A stretch of 64,000 nt of DNA from Mucilaginibacter sp. SMC90 (GTDB taxonomy: Bacteria > Bacteroidota > Bacteroidia > Sphingobacteriales > Sphingobacteriaceae): positions 6,138,001 through 6,202,000 of the forward strand of contig NZ_CP094527.1 in the NCBI RefSeq assembly GCF_022811725.1. The letters run 5' to 3'. Below the pieces are notes generated by a model. That model was given only the letters and a program-made list of their open reading frames with translations. It did not search any database and was not told where the DNA came from. The translations under genes and the position numbers were made by a program. This document shows positions 1-9,210 of this stretch, in pieces (position 1 is the stretch's first letter; each line of letters begins with the position of its first letter).

Positions 1-1251
1 ACCCCAACCAAATGGAGCAATAATTTTTTCGAAAACCTGTTTGGTTTTGAGTGGGAATTAACAAAAAGCCCCGCAGGCGCACACCAATGGGTGGCTAAAA
101 ATGCAGAAGCTATCATTCCGGATGCATATGACAGCACTAAAAAGCATTTACCAACCATGCTCACTACTGATCTTTCTTTAAGGTTTGATCCTGCATATGA
201 AAAGATATCAAAGCGCTTTTTGGAAAATCCTGATCAATTTGCAGATGCATTTGCACGCGCATGGTTTAAACTTACCCACCGCGATATGGGCCCAAGGGTA
301 CGTTACCTGGGTGCCGATGTGCCCGAAGAAATATTGCTTTGGCAGGACCCTATTCCGGCGGCTGATCATGCGCCGGTAATTGAGAGCGATATCGCGGCTT
401 TGAAGGGGAAAATATTAGCATCGGGCTTAAGTGTATCTGAACTGGTTTCAACAGCATGGGCTTCAGCTTCTACCTTCCGCGGTACTGATAAGCGTGGGGG
501 CGCTAATGGTGCCCGGATCCGCCTGGCCCCGCAAAGGTACTGGCAGGCAAATAATCCTGTACAATTGCAAAAAGTGCTGAGCGTACTTGAAGGCATACAA
601 AAAGATTTTAACGGGAGCCAAACTGGCGGTAAAAAAATATCCCTGGCCGATTTGATCGTACTGGCAGGAAGCGCGGCTGTTGAAAAAGCAGCTAAAGACG
701 GCGGTAGCAATGTTACCGTTCCGTTTACCCCTGGCCGTACCGATGCATCGCAGGAGGAAACCGATGTAGAGTCATTCGGTTATCTTGAACCTGCTGCCGA
801 TGGTTTCCGCAATTACCGTAAAACAAAACACCCTGTTTCTACCGAAGAACTGCTGATTGACAAAGCTCATTTGCTTACGCTTACGGCACCCGAACTAACC
901 GTACTATTAGGCGGCCTGCGTGTATTGAACATCAATCATGATGGCTCGAAGCACGGTGTGTTCACCTCGCGCGAGGGTGTGCTTAGTAACGATTTCTTTG
1001 TAAACCTGCTTGATATGGGTACAGCATGGAAAGCTACAGCCGCGGATAAGGAACTTTACGAAGGGAGCGACCGTACTACAGGCGCTGTTAAATGGACAGC
1101 AACCCGTGCCGATCTTGTGGCGGGTTCTAACGCTGAACTAAGAGCTATTGCCGAAGTATACGGAAGCGCTGACGGGAAGGACAAATTTGTGAATGACTTT
1201 GTGGCTGCCTGGGCAAAGGTAATGAACCTTGACAGGTTTGACCTGGCTTAG
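1..1251 (+). CDS. katG: Catalase-peroxidase KatG, C-terminal part (5' end outside window)
   Basis: The frame is open from base 1, so the gene starts upstream; the 416 codons seen are a little over half of a usual KatG (about 740 residues). The visible protein runs from the end of the N-terminal haem domain through the haem-less C-terminal domain. Typical KatG strings are present: NLFG.EWELTKSPAGAHQW at the start, then HLPTMLTTDLSLR, RAWFKLTHRDMGP and VPEE. KatG is a cytoplasmic bifunctional enzyme that removes hydrogen peroxide by catalase and peroxidase activity; the catalytic residues lie in the part outside the window. The gene converges on the susD gene and the two share a terminator. The family call is secure; whether the missing half is intact cannot be seen. 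Confidence 0.95.
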   Translation, partial: TPTKWSNNFFENLFGFEWELTKSPAGAHQWVAKNAEAIIPDAYDSTKKHLPTMLTTDLSLRFDPAYEKISKRFLENPDQFADAFARAWFKLTHRDMGPRVRYLGADVPEEILLWQDPIPAADHAPVIESDIAALKGKILASGLSVSELVSTAWASASTFRGTDKRGGANGARIRLAPQRYWQANNPVQLQKVLSVLEGIQKDFNGSQTGGKKISLADLIVLAGSAAVEKAAKDGGSNVTVPFTPGRTDASQEETDVESFGYLEPAADGFRNYRKTKHPVSTEELLIDKAHLLTLTAPELTVLLGGLRVLNINHDGSKHGVFTSREGVLSNDFFVNLLDMGTAWKATAADKELYEGSDRTTGAVKWTATRADLVAGSNAELRAIAEVYGSADGKDKFVNDFVAAWAKVMNLDRFDLA

Positions 1252-1299
1252 TGTCAAAAGCAACGCTGTTTTCAAGCGTTGATAAAAGTTTGTAAACAT

Positions 1300-1339
1300 A
1301 AAAAAGTCTGTTCTCAAATTATCGAGAACAGACTTTTTT
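1300..1339. terminator. Bidirectional intrinsic terminator
   Basis: A perfect 16-bp stem (1300-1315 with 1324-1339) and an 8-base loop. The stem begins with an A-run and ends with a T-run, so either strand reads as hairpin plus U-tract. It lies between the converging katG and susD genes and fits both. Confidence 0.85.
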
Positions 1340-1356
1340 ATAGAATATCAATTAAG

Positions 1357-2949
1357 TTAATAACCAGGGTTTTGTACCAGTTTCGGGTTTAACTGCATTT
1401 CTGGTCTTGGTATCGGAAAAATGCGTTTATTAGGGTCAGCGTCTGTTTTGATGCCCCATTTTTTCTCAAACTGGCCAAAGCGGATCAGGTCATTACGCCT
1501 CCACATTTCCATAGAAAATTCGCGGCCGCGCTCATCTAATATATCAGACAGGGTTACTGATGTTAAAGGTGAAGCTTTTGCGCGTGACCTAACCTGGTTA
1601 ACCAATGCTAAAGGCGAATCGCCATTAGTGGTTGATGCGCCGCGTAAAATAGCCTCGGCTTTTTCCAGTAAAACATCGGCATACCTGAACATTGGTACGT
1701 CATTGCTTTGGTTACGGTCTGTACTTAAGCTATCCGGATAAAACTTATTGTTCCTGTAACCTGCTTCGTTGGCAAGCTCATCGTTGCCAATATCAAAAGT
1801 CGCCTGGTTTTTCCATACAATATCAGGCGTAAACTCCAATTGGTGTATCACCGTAGCATTGGGGTTAGGGCCCGAATAACTTGCATCAAGCCCGATATTG
1901 GTTGTTGTAATATTTATTGGTGTGCCGTCATTATTATACTGCTTGCCAACTAAAAATTGTTTTTTACGGATGTCATTTGCATCGTTAAACAGGGCGTAGT
2001 ATTCTTTATAAGTATACACAGGCCCATCCGGCGTGTAAGGCATTTTATACTTGTCCTTCAGGTTGGGGTTTATTGTCCAGCGGGCAAAATACTGGCCCTG
2101 CGCCTGAATAGCATCGTAAGGTATAGCAAAAATAAAATCTTTTACAGACGGGCCATTGCTTGGCTTAAACATGCCTAAATAATCTGCATCTAACGAATAC
2201 TGGCCACCTTTTATAATATTATCGCACATGGTAACCGCATCCTGGTATCTTGGTGTGCCAATGTAATATTGCGCGTTAAGGTACATTTTTGCAAGTACGG
2301 CATAAGCTAAACCTTTGGTTGGCCTGCCGTAAGTGGTTACCCCGGCAGTTTCGCTCAGATCAGGAATTTGCGCAAGCAGTTCGCTCTCAATAAATGCAAA
2401 TACAGTAGCCCTCGACTGGGTGCCCAGGTTAGTTGTATCACCAAAGGTTTTGCTGATAGGAACGTTACCAAACAGGTCCATCAGGTAAAAGTATGACAGG
2501 GCACGCATGGTTTTAATTTCGGCAATGGTTTGCTTTTTTGCGTCACTTTCGGGTGTGGATGCAAACAGCGATAGCACCTGGTTGCACAAACTTATGGTTC
2601 CGTAACCACCAGTCCAGCAGGTTTCAGTCATGCTGTTATCAGGGGTAACCATGTGCAGGTTTACGGTTGAGTAGGTACCCCCATCAAGCCAGTTACCACC
2701 ACGGGCCACAAGCACGCATTCATCGGTACTTAAATTTTGCAGCAACCAATACTGCCTGGAAGGTGCCCCGCGAAATGAGGTGTAGATAGGCCCTGTAGCA
2801 GCTACATACTGCGCCGGAGTAGTCGGAAAGTTAGCCGGGGTAAGTGCCGATTTCGGTGTAATATCCAGTTTAGTACAACCCGAAAGGTAAATTGCTCCTA
2901 TAAACATGGCAATAAGGCCAGGTTTTATATATCTTTTTAAATTATTCAT
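1357..2949 (-). CDS. SusD/RagB-family outer-membrane lipoprotein
   Basis: 530 residues, the usual length of SusD-like glycan-binding lipoproteins. The N-terminus has a hydrophobic segment followed by the lipobox YLSGC with Cys25 as the likely lipidation site. The family's C-terminal pattern is present: MFRYADVLLEKAEAI, then an RxR..A segment, DERGREFSMEMWRRNDLIRFG, and a closing IPRPEMQLNP. SusD proteins sit on the cell surface as a lid over the SusC channel and help capture the substrate. The gene starts 20 bases after the susC stop, so the two are cotranscribed. No glycoside hydrolase is joined to this pair, so the substrate is unknown; a glycan, peptide or other nutrient is possible. Confidence 0.93.
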   Translation of the reverse strand: MNNLKRYIKPGLIAMFIGAIYLSGCTKLDITPKSALTPANFPTTPAQYVAATGPIYTSFRGAPSRQYWLLQNLSTDECVLVARGGNWLDGGTYSTVNLHMVTPDNSMTETCWTGGYGTISLCNQVLSLFASTPESDAKKQTIAEIKTMRALSYFYLMDLFGNVPISKTFGDTTNLGTQSRATVFAFIESELLAQIPDLSETAGVTTYGRPTKGLAYAVLAKMYLNAQYYIGTPRYQDAVTMCDNIIKGGQYSLDADYLGMFKPSNGPSVKDFIFAIPYDAIQAQGQYFARWTINPNLKDKYKMPYTPDGPVYTYKEYYALFNDANDIRKKQFLVGKQYNNDGTPINITTTNIGLDASYSGPNPNATVIHQLEFTPDIVWKNQATFDIGNDELANEAGYRNNKFYPDSLSTDRNQSNDVPMFRYADVLLEKAEAILRGASTTNGDSPLALVNQVRSRAKASPLTSVTLSDILDERGREFSMEMWRRNDLIRFGQFEKKWGIKTDADPNKRIFPIPRPEMQLNPKLVQNPGY

Positions 2950-2969
2950 GTCAGTTAGGTTAAAATCTA

Positions 2970-5900
2970 TTATAAATCAACTTGTACGCCGGCAAGGAAA
3001 CTCCTCGTTTTTGGATAAAAATTATTACTATCCACACCAATGAACTGGCCGCTTAGCTGGTTATCGATGTTTAAGTTTAATTCAGGATCGACGCCTTTGT
3101 ATTTGGTGATGATGAATAAATTGGTACCGGTAACATACAACCGGATGCCATGTACATAATTGCCCGCAACATTTATTTTATAAGCGAGCGTAGCATTGCT
3201 TAACCTGATAAAAGCACCGCTTTCAAGGTAACGTGTTGAATATAAATTGGCATTAACATCATTACCCGGCTCACTTAGTGTTAAAGTAGGTACGCCGTGT
3301 GCCGAAGCCTGGGTAGGCTGATTAAAGCTGGCCAATGATGCATTCATGATCTTGTTACCACCCTGCCCTCTGAAAAAGAAATTAAGGCTGAAGTTTTTAT
3401 AGGTAAAATCATTACCAAACCCGAAAGTATATGTTGGCTGCGCATTACCTGCATAAGTTTGATCGGTACTTTGAGGTGTTGTTGTTGGCTGGCCATTGGC
3501 ACCTAAAAAGGTAGATACACCATTGGTACGACCAAGGTATTTCAATGTATAAAACTCACCAAGCGGGTAACCGGCTTCAATGATAGATACTTTGATACCG
3601 CTTTGGCCTGGCCCTTCAGGATCGCCTGCATATATTTTTGAAAGATTTGGAGCCAGCGATGTGATCTTATTCTTATTAAACGATATATTACCGTAGCTGC
3701 TCCAGGTAAAGTCTTTTGTTTTTATTGGCGTGCCGTTAAGTGCTATCTCCACACCTTTATTGGTCATACTACCTACGTTTTCAACTTTTGTATTTACAAA
3801 GTTGTTGATCAGCGATACAGGTACAGTAGTGATCATATCGGTTGTTTTTTTATTGTAGATATCAACCGAGCCTCCCAAACGCCCTTTAAATAATGAGAAA
3901 TCAACACCGCCGTTCAGCGTAGCTGTACTTTCCCACTTTAAATCGGGGTTAGGGTTTTGAGTTACACCAATTGCACCGATATAGGCACCGTTATAATAAA
4001 AACTACCGGTAGTGCCGTAAAGCGTTATAGGCGTATAAGGCGAAAAACCTAATGAGTTACCTGTTTTACCATAACCAACCCGCAATTTCAAATCATCAAA
4101 CAACGATTGCGATTTCATAAAACCCTCGTCGATGATACGCCATGCAGCCGACGCAGCCGGGAAATACCCCCAGCGTTTGTTGGTACCAAAGGCATTTGAA
4201 CCATCCCGGCGTAAAGATGCCTGAAACAGGTATTTACCGGCATAGCTGTAATTAAGACGGGAGTAAAAAGAAATTAAACGTAAGGTTTCAACATTAACAC
4301 TACCGTAATCAACCCTGTAACCTGCAGCAGGCGTACCTAAAGCCAGGTTGCTGGAGCCTGTAGCGTCAGAAATAAAGCCCTGATTAGTTGACTGAAAACC
4401 ATTGCCTGTTGTGGTTTGATCTATCGAATAACCAAATAAAGCTTTAAAATCATGTTTGTCGCCCCATTTATGAGCGTAGGTCAAATAGTTTTCAAATAAC
4501 TTTTTGGTATCCTCATAAGTTGAACGGATAGCTTTGCCGCCAAGACCCGGCGCAAGTTCTGATGCCGAGTTATAATAGGTATTGTTATCGGTATTTGTTT
4601 CCTGGTAAGCTAAGTTAAAATTGTAAAGCAGGCCTGCAGGCAATATTAACTCGCCCCTCACATTGCCCAGCAATAAGTTAATTTTTTGCTTGTAACTATC
4701 ATTAGTTATAAGCCCTACCGGGTTATAACCCAATAATAAGGTAGGGTCATTATAAAATGTACCATCAGCATTGTAAATAGTACGTGTAGGCAAATATTGA
4801 ACTACTGATTTAAACAAGCCGGGGCTTTGACCGTTGGCCTGTGTTAGCGGTATATCATTAACTAACAAATTGGAGTTGGTTACCGAATTACTCAATGAAA
4901 AGTCCAGTTTTAACTTATCATTAAGTGCTTTTTGGGTGATATTAAGCCTGCCTATAACACGCTTCATATCGCTGCTTTTAACAATGCCCTGATTTTCCAG
5001 GTAATTTATACTACCGTTATAGGTGGTTTTATCGGTGCCGCCGCCAAAAGAAAGGTTATGATTTTGAGAGAACCCGGTACCGCGTTCAACCGCTTTTTGC
5101 CAGTCGGTATTGCCACCGTTATCATTTGCAGGTGTAAAACTTTGGCCATTGGCTTTCACATAAGCCCGTAGCTGATCGGCACTGGCTACCTGGAACTGGT
5201 TAGATACTTTTTCAAATGATCCGTAGCCGTTGTAAGTCATCCTTAGCTGGCCGGCTTTTGCTCTTTTGGTAGTAACGATAATTACACCATTGGTAGCCCT
5301 GGTTCCGTAAATTGCCGCGGCCGATGCATCTTTCAGTACATCTATCGAAGCAATATCTGATGGGGCAAGCAAGTTAAAATCAGCGCCAGGCACGCCATCA
5401 ATTACATAAAAGGGAACAGAAGCAGCACCAGCCCTTATTGATGATGGGCCGCGCAGTGTTACAGAGGCCTTGCCGTTAGGGTTACCATCGTTGGTGATGT
5501 TTAAGCCGGCCACTTTACCTTCCAACAGATCGGCAGGGGTTGCTACAACACCTGCATTAAATTGTTCGGCTTTAACCGTTGCTACAGCGCTGGTCAGTTC
5601 CTTTTTGGTAGTAGTACCATAACCTATAACCACAACAGTAGATAATGAGTTAGCCGAAGGCTGCAAAGTAACTTTAATGGCCGTTTGCTTACCCACCGCC
5701 ACTTTTTGGGTTTCAAAACCGATGTAAGAAAACACCAGCACCGCTTTTTCATTGGCAACCTGAACCCTGAATTTACCATCAATATCCGTTACCGCGCCGG
5801 TTGCAAGGCCCTCTATTTTAACAGAAACACCTATTAAAGGCAAGCCTTTATCATCAACAACAGAGCCGGTAATAATGATAGGCGGAGGAAGCTCAACCTT

Positions 5901-6287
5901 TTTTTCTACCGGTGGTTTTGGTGCTGGCTTAACCAATAAACTTCCTTCAACCTCGGTATAGGTAAACTGGTTATCTAACAAAACTTTTTTCAAAACAGTT
6001 TCCAGCTTTTCGTTATGAGCTGTAAGCGTCACCTTAACATCGGTTTCAATGTTGTTCCCTGTGTACATGATCCGCACGCCTGTGTTTGCCGAGATCCGCT
6101 CAAGCGCATCAGAAAGGGGGGTATTTTTTAACTTAAGGGTAACCGGTTTTTCCAGTACGCTTTGCCCGTATGAGTTACCAGCCATAGCAATGGTTGATAA
6201 TGAACAGACAACAAATAAAATGATCGCATTAATTTTCATAACATATGTTATGGTTCGAAAGACTCTTTCGGGTATGTTTATTTTCAT
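2970..6287 (-). CDS. SusC/RagA-family TonB-dependent receptor with N-terminal STN signalling domain
   Basis: 1105 residues. After a signal-type hydrophobic segment (about 18-42) comes an STN domain (about 48-112), then a carboxypeptidase-regulatory-like beta domain (about 138-215), a plug with VVVIGYGT and the SusC signature DVLKDASAAAIYGTRATNGV, and a long outer-membrane barrel. The protein imports substrate across the outer membrane using TonB energy. The STN domain normally contacts a FecR-type anti-sigma factor in the periplasm, and such a gene lies directly upstream with an ECF sigma gene, so substrate-induced self-regulation is likely. The first Met is preferred because STN-type SusC proteins often have a long N-terminal leader; Met17 (6239) is an alternative and sits in a 16-bp palindrome. 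Confidence 0.94.
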   Translation of the reverse strand: MKINIPERVFRTITYVMKINAIILFVVCSLSTIAMAGNSYGQSVLEKPVTLKLKNTPLSDALERISANTGVRIMYTGNNIETDVKVTLTAHNEKLETVLKKVLLDNQFTYTEVEGSLLVKPAPKPPVEKKVELPPPIIITGSVVDDKGLPLIGVSVKIEGLATGAVTDIDGKFRVQVANEKAVLVFSYIGFETQKVAVGKQTAIKVTLQPSANSLSTVVVIGYGTTTKKELTSAVATVKAEQFNAGVVATPADLLEGKVAGLNITNDGNPNGKASVTLRGPSSIRAGAASVPFYVIDGVPGADFNLLAPSDIASIDVLKDASAAAIYGTRATNGVIIVTTKRAKAGQLRMTYNGYGSFEKVSNQFQVASADQLRAYVKANGQSFTPANDNGGNTDWQKAVERGTGFSQNHNLSFGGGTDKTTYNGSINYLENQGIVKSSDMKRVIGRLNITQKALNDKLKLDFSLSNSVTNSNLLVNDIPLTQANGQSPGLFKSVVQYLPTRTIYNADGTFYNDPTLLLGYNPVGLITNDSYKQKINLLLGNVRGELILPAGLLYNFNLAYQETNTDNNTYYNSASELAPGLGGKAIRSTYEDTKKLFENYLTYAHKWGDKHDFKALFGYSIDQTTTGNGFQSTNQGFISDATGSSNLALGTPAAGYRVDYGSVNVETLRLISFYSRLNYSYAGKYLFQASLRRDGSNAFGTNKRWGYFPAASAAWRIIDEGFMKSQSLFDDLKLRVGYGKTGNSLGFSPYTPITLYGTTGSFYYNGAYIGAIGVTQNPNPDLKWESTATLNGGVDFSLFKGRLGGSVDIYNKKTTDMITTVPVSLINNFVNTKVENVGSMTNKGVEIALNGTPIKTKDFTWSSYGNISFNKNKITSLAPNLSKIYAGDPEGPGQSGIKVSIIEAGYPLGEFYTLKYLGRTNGVSTFLGANGQPTTTPQSTDQTYAGNAQPTYTFGFGNDFTYKNFSLNFFFRGQGGNKIMNASLASFNQPTQASAHGVPTLTLSEPGNDVNANLYSTRYLESGAFIRLSNATLAYKINVAGNYVHGIRLYVTGTNLFIITKYKGVDPELNLNIDNQLSGQFIGVDSNNFYPKTRSFLAGVQVDL

Positions 6288-6506
6288 ATTTTTGCTATAT
6301 TAAAGTGTTATAGGTCAAGCTGGAACGTGCTGTGGTTGTGAGAGGCCTTGTGCATGGTCCAAAAAAAATCCTTGCATTTTATTTCCTCCAAAAGTGGCCC
6401 GGCCATTTTGGAGGATCATTTTTCTTTCCTGGGTTCAACTCATAGCAATTCCATTTTTTAGGTTGTCAAACATTTGGTTGTTTTATATAATTGGTATATG
6501 GTTACA

Positions 6507-7514
6507 TTAATTACAGCCTTTGCCTTTTAAGGTATAAGTTTCGCCTTCTTTATTAAAGCGGGCATTTACAAGGGCTTCCATCAGCTTCAATACTTTTTCT
6601 AATGGCATATTGTTAAAATCGGCGTATAGCGTACAATTCAGTAAATTTTTGTCGGCCCTGATCATCACATTGTATTTTCGCTGAACATCAGCCAAAACAT
6701 CAAACAGGGGGGTATTATGGTATTGCAACTTGCCCTGCTGCCAGCTGATCACAGCTGAAGCGTCGTCAATTTTTTCGGCAAGCAACTTTTGGCTGGCTTT
6801 ATTATACACCATTTGCATATTTGATGTAAGCAATACAGCCGGGTGTTTTGAAGTTACCGGAGCAACCCCCACTTTTCCGCTTACTACTGTTATTTTAATT
6901 GATTTATCTTCGTTGTAGGCCTTAACATTAAAGCTGGTGCCTAAAACAGTGGTTTTAATTTTACCCGAGTGAATGATAAATGGCTTCCTGCTATCGTGGG
7001 CTACCTTAAAGAAAGCCTCGCCTGTAAGTGTAACCTCCCGCGTGCTTTGCTTAAACTTATCGGGATACTGTAACCGGCTTCCGGCATTAAGGCAAATTGT
7101 TGTACCGTCGGGCAGGGTGATCAGCTTTATTTCGCCATTAAGTGCTACCGTTTCCTGGTAATTAACCGGGTTTAGCCAGTTATCTATTTGTTTTCTGAAA
7201 ATATAACCGGCGCAACAAACCGCAGTTACAGATGCAGCAACTGCTATTTTTATCAGTAAGGGCCAAAGGGGGAATACCTTCCTTACGGGAGGCGGCTTTA
7301 TTATACGTTGATGAATGTTGCCAAGTATTTGGCCGGATGCCTCGGTGCTTAGGGCTATCTTTTTTTCCAGTACATCTTTACAAAAACGTTCAAGCGCTAC
7401 AAGATATAATTCTGAAGCATCGCCCTGCAGGTATTCGGCAAGCCAGCGCTTGTCTTCAGGGGTCAGGTTTTCAGTATTATAAAGCCTTTCTAAGCGTTTA
7501 ACGATGGTTTCCAC
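6507..7514 (-). CDS. FecR-family anti-sigma factor
   Basis: 335 residues. The cytoplasmic N-terminal part (1-80) would bind the ECF sigma factor. One transmembrane helix lies at about 83-106. The periplasmic part contains a FecR domain (about 121-215, with LPDGTTICLNAGSRLQYP and LTGEAFFKVAHD) and a C-terminal DUF4974-like domain (about 255-330). In such systems the periplasmic part receives the signal from the STN domain of the partner receptor, here the SusC encoded just downstream, and releases the sigma factor. The gene lies 219 bases upstream of susC. The partner sigma gene is on the same strand but 850 bases away instead of adjacent, because repeat sequences lie between them. Confidence 0.92.
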   Translation of the reverse strand: METIVKRLERLYNTENLTPEDKRWLAEYLQGDASELYLVALERFCKDVLEKKIALSTEASGQILGNIHQRIIKPPPVRKVFPLWPLLIKIAVAASVTAVCCAGYIFRKQIDNWLNPVNYQETVALNGEIKLITLPDGTTICLNAGSRLQYPDKFKQSTREVTLTGEAFFKVAHDSRKPFIIHSGKIKTTVLGTSFNVKAYNEDKSIKITVVSGKVGVAPVTSKHPAVLLTSNMQMVYNKASQKLLAEKIDDASAVISWQQGKLQYHNTPLFDVLADVQRKYNVMIRADKNLLNCTLYADFNNMPLEKVLKLMEALVNARFNKEGETYTLKGKGCN

Positions 7515-7623
7515 AAGCTATTTTTACCTAAATACGCTGGGGGCCTTAAAACGGGGGGATGGTTTTGTGATTATTTTAAAAAAAATAAAAATTACTTTTG
7601 ATTGGCATTAACGTTTCGTCCCA

Positions 7624-7937
7624 TCAGGGTCTCTCTGCGAGTTTAAGTTTATCCACAAAATCTAAATGTGTGCTAAATAGTTGTTGGAAAGCACGTTTAC
7701 GATCACGAGACTCCGCTGGAGTCCAATATCTCTTTAAATTTTGTCTATAAACACGTGGCCTCTCTGAGGCCGCTTAGCACGTCAGCAAATATTCATTATG
7801 TTATAAATATTACCGGCCTCAGAGAGGCCACGTGTTTATAGCGCTAAAGGGGTATATTTCCTGGCTCCGTAGGTGCCTCGTATTGAAATTCAGGTTGGCG
7901 AATTTGTGGGTAAACTTAAATCTGCGAGAAACCCTGA
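7624..7937. repeat. Composite inverted-repeat element, outer arms
   Basis: Two imperfect inverted arms of about 35 bases, 7624-7659 and 7903-7937, bound a 314-base block. Each contains a copy of TAAACTTAAA or its relative, plus CCCTGA at the outer end. Inside are a 6-bp hairpin at 7709-7723 (GACTCC/GGAGTC), a similar imperfect one near 7862-7876, and the perfect inverted repeat listed separately. There is no coding capacity. It looks like a non-autonomous, MITE-like or REP-like element that has taken in other repeats. With the next element it fills the gap between the sigma and FecR genes. Confidence 0.6.
7745..7841. repeat. Perfect 28-bp inverted repeat nested in the composite element
   Basis: Arms 7745-7772 and 7814-7841 are perfectly complementary over 28 bases and contain CACGTGGCCTCTCTGAGGCC on the left. 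The 41-base loop is AT-rich. Transcribed, it would form a very stable hairpin; as DNA it could extrude a cruciform. Confidence 0.85.
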
Positions 7938-8086
7938 GGTAACATATATAAGCTTATAGCAGAGGCACACCCCTCCCACCACTCATTCCTCCGCGCCCCA
8001 TCTCGAGAGGGGAATTTTTAAAACACACCAACCAAAAGCAAAGCGAGGACCGCTTAAAATAAGAAAAGCGGTAAATGATCACTTTT

Positions 8087-8343
8087 GCTTGTGGTCGGTG
8101 ATAACACCATGGGTGTTCGGAAGATTCAGATCGGTTGGGAATGCTGGTTAAAAGCCATGTCATTGCGAGGAGCGGCGTGAGCAAGAGCTTGGGGCAACGT
8201 GGCAATCCCGTAGCTATACAGGGCGAACATGCATTGGCTACGAGATTGCCGCGCTGCGCTCAGCAATGACATATTTTTTTTATTTAAAAAGTGGAGATAA
8301 TTTCATCTTCCGAACACCCATGGTGTTATCACCGACCACAAGC
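8087..8343. repeat. Perfect 39-bp inverted repeat flanking a second palindromic unit
   Basis: Arms 8087-8125 and 8305-8343 are exact inverted copies over 39 bases, containing GGTGATAACACCATGGGTG and its complement. Between them, 8157-8272 is a second, older inverted unit opening with ATGTCATTGCGAGG and closing with GCAATGACAT, of the kind found as dispersed repeats in Bacteroidota genomes. The small open frame at 7954-8205 (minus) runs through this repeat and is not considered a gene. The nesting suggests that one repeat inserted into another. Confidence 0.8.
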
Positions 8344-8363
8344 TTAAATAAACAATCCCGCTA

Positions 8364-8957
8364 TTAATTCCCTCCTATCCAGTAACAAGCCAATACAACA
8401 CCTGCAGTTTTCCATTCGGTGTGGTGTTCTTTTATATGATTTTTAACAGCTACAACGGCATGCCCCAGATATTCTTTAACAGTGTGTTTAGACAGGTTCA
8501 ATTTTTCAGCGGCTTCTTCATAGCTTTTCCCTTCCAACTTGCAAAGGGTAAATACTTTTTTTCGCTGCGGCGATAGCTGATCTATAGCCTGTTGTAATAA
8601 ATAATATTGCTCATCTATTAATTGCAGATCGCCATTGTCGGCTTCCATTTCGATAAATGGCAAAGTGTTGACAACAGCGGCTTCGCGTACTTTTTTACGG
8701 AGATATGAGATTGATTTGTTGAAACTAAGCACAAACAACCAACCGCTTACAGATTGGTCGGGATTAATATCGGCACGCTTTTCCCATAGGGCAACAAATA
8801 CATCCTGCAAAATATCCCGGGCCGTATCATCATCTTTAGTGAGTTTGAAAATATTACGATAAATGGCCTGGTGATACTTTTGATAAAGTATATCAAACGC
8901 AGCGATATCATCGCTGTGTAAGCAAAACACTAAATCTTTGTCTCCATTTAAATTCAT
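8364..8957 (-). CDS. RNA polymerase ECF sigma factor (sigma-70 family)
   Basis: 197 residues, normal for Bacteroidota ECF sigma factors. Region 2 (about 15-85) has AFDILYQKYHQAIYRNIFKL and DARDILQDVFVALWEKR-like core-binding features. Region 4 (about 118-172) has the helix-turn-helix GKSYEEAAEKLNLSKHTVKEYL. It directs RNA polymerase to target promoters, most likely those of the downstream fecR-susC-susD genes, and is held inactive by the FecR protein until substrate is sensed. It reads in the same direction as those genes, but the spacer of nested inverted repeats probably separates it from them transcriptionally. Confidence 0.93.
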   Translation of the reverse strand: MNLNGDKDLVFCLHSDDIAAFDILYQKYHQAIYRNIFKLTKDDDTARDILQDVFVALWEKRADINPDQSVSGWLFVLSFNKSISYLRKKVREAAVVNTLPFIEMEADNGDLQLIDEQYYLLQQAIDQLSPQRKKVFTLCKLEGKSYEEAAEKLNLSKHTVKEYLGHAVVAVKNHIKEHHTEWKTAGVVLACYWIGGN

Positions 8958-9179
8958 AAAAAACTGATAACTATTTATTTACAAATAAATCAACAGACAA
9001 TAATTATTGTTAAAAATACAACCATTTTTTTGTCAATAAATATGCCTTACGATTATATCGTTAATAATTTATTCAGCAATTGGTTAAAGGTGGCTTATTG
9101 CCTTTTTTTGAGTTTGGCCGGGATTATAAATAGCTTTTTACAACCCCGGCCAAACAGATAATTTAAAAGGTAATATAGT

Positions 9180-9203
9180 AATATGCTGAAATTACAGCAT
9201 ATT
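9180..9203 (-). terminator. Possible terminator of the inositol oxygenase gene
   Basis: A 9-bp stem (9180-9188 with 9195-9203) with a 6-base loop lies 7 bases past the stop codon of the inositol oxygenase gene. A second GC-rich stem of 11 bp (9112-9122 with 9145-9155) lies further on. Neither is followed by a clear U-tract on the minus strand, so termination is only a guess. Confidence 0.3.
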
Positions 9204-9210
9204 AAATAAA

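Noticed and set aside
366..710. 114-codon minus-strand frame inside katG
   Set aside because: Antisense shadow of a well-conserved coding sequence.
7954..8205. 83-codon minus-strand frame
   Set aside because: It runs through the inverted repeats and has no protein-like composition or family features.
9112..9155. Strong 11-bp GC-rich stem between the sigma and inositol oxygenase genes as a terminator
   Set aside because: The T-run lies on the plus strand upstream of the stem, the wrong side for a minus-strand terminator; no plus-strand gene ends there.
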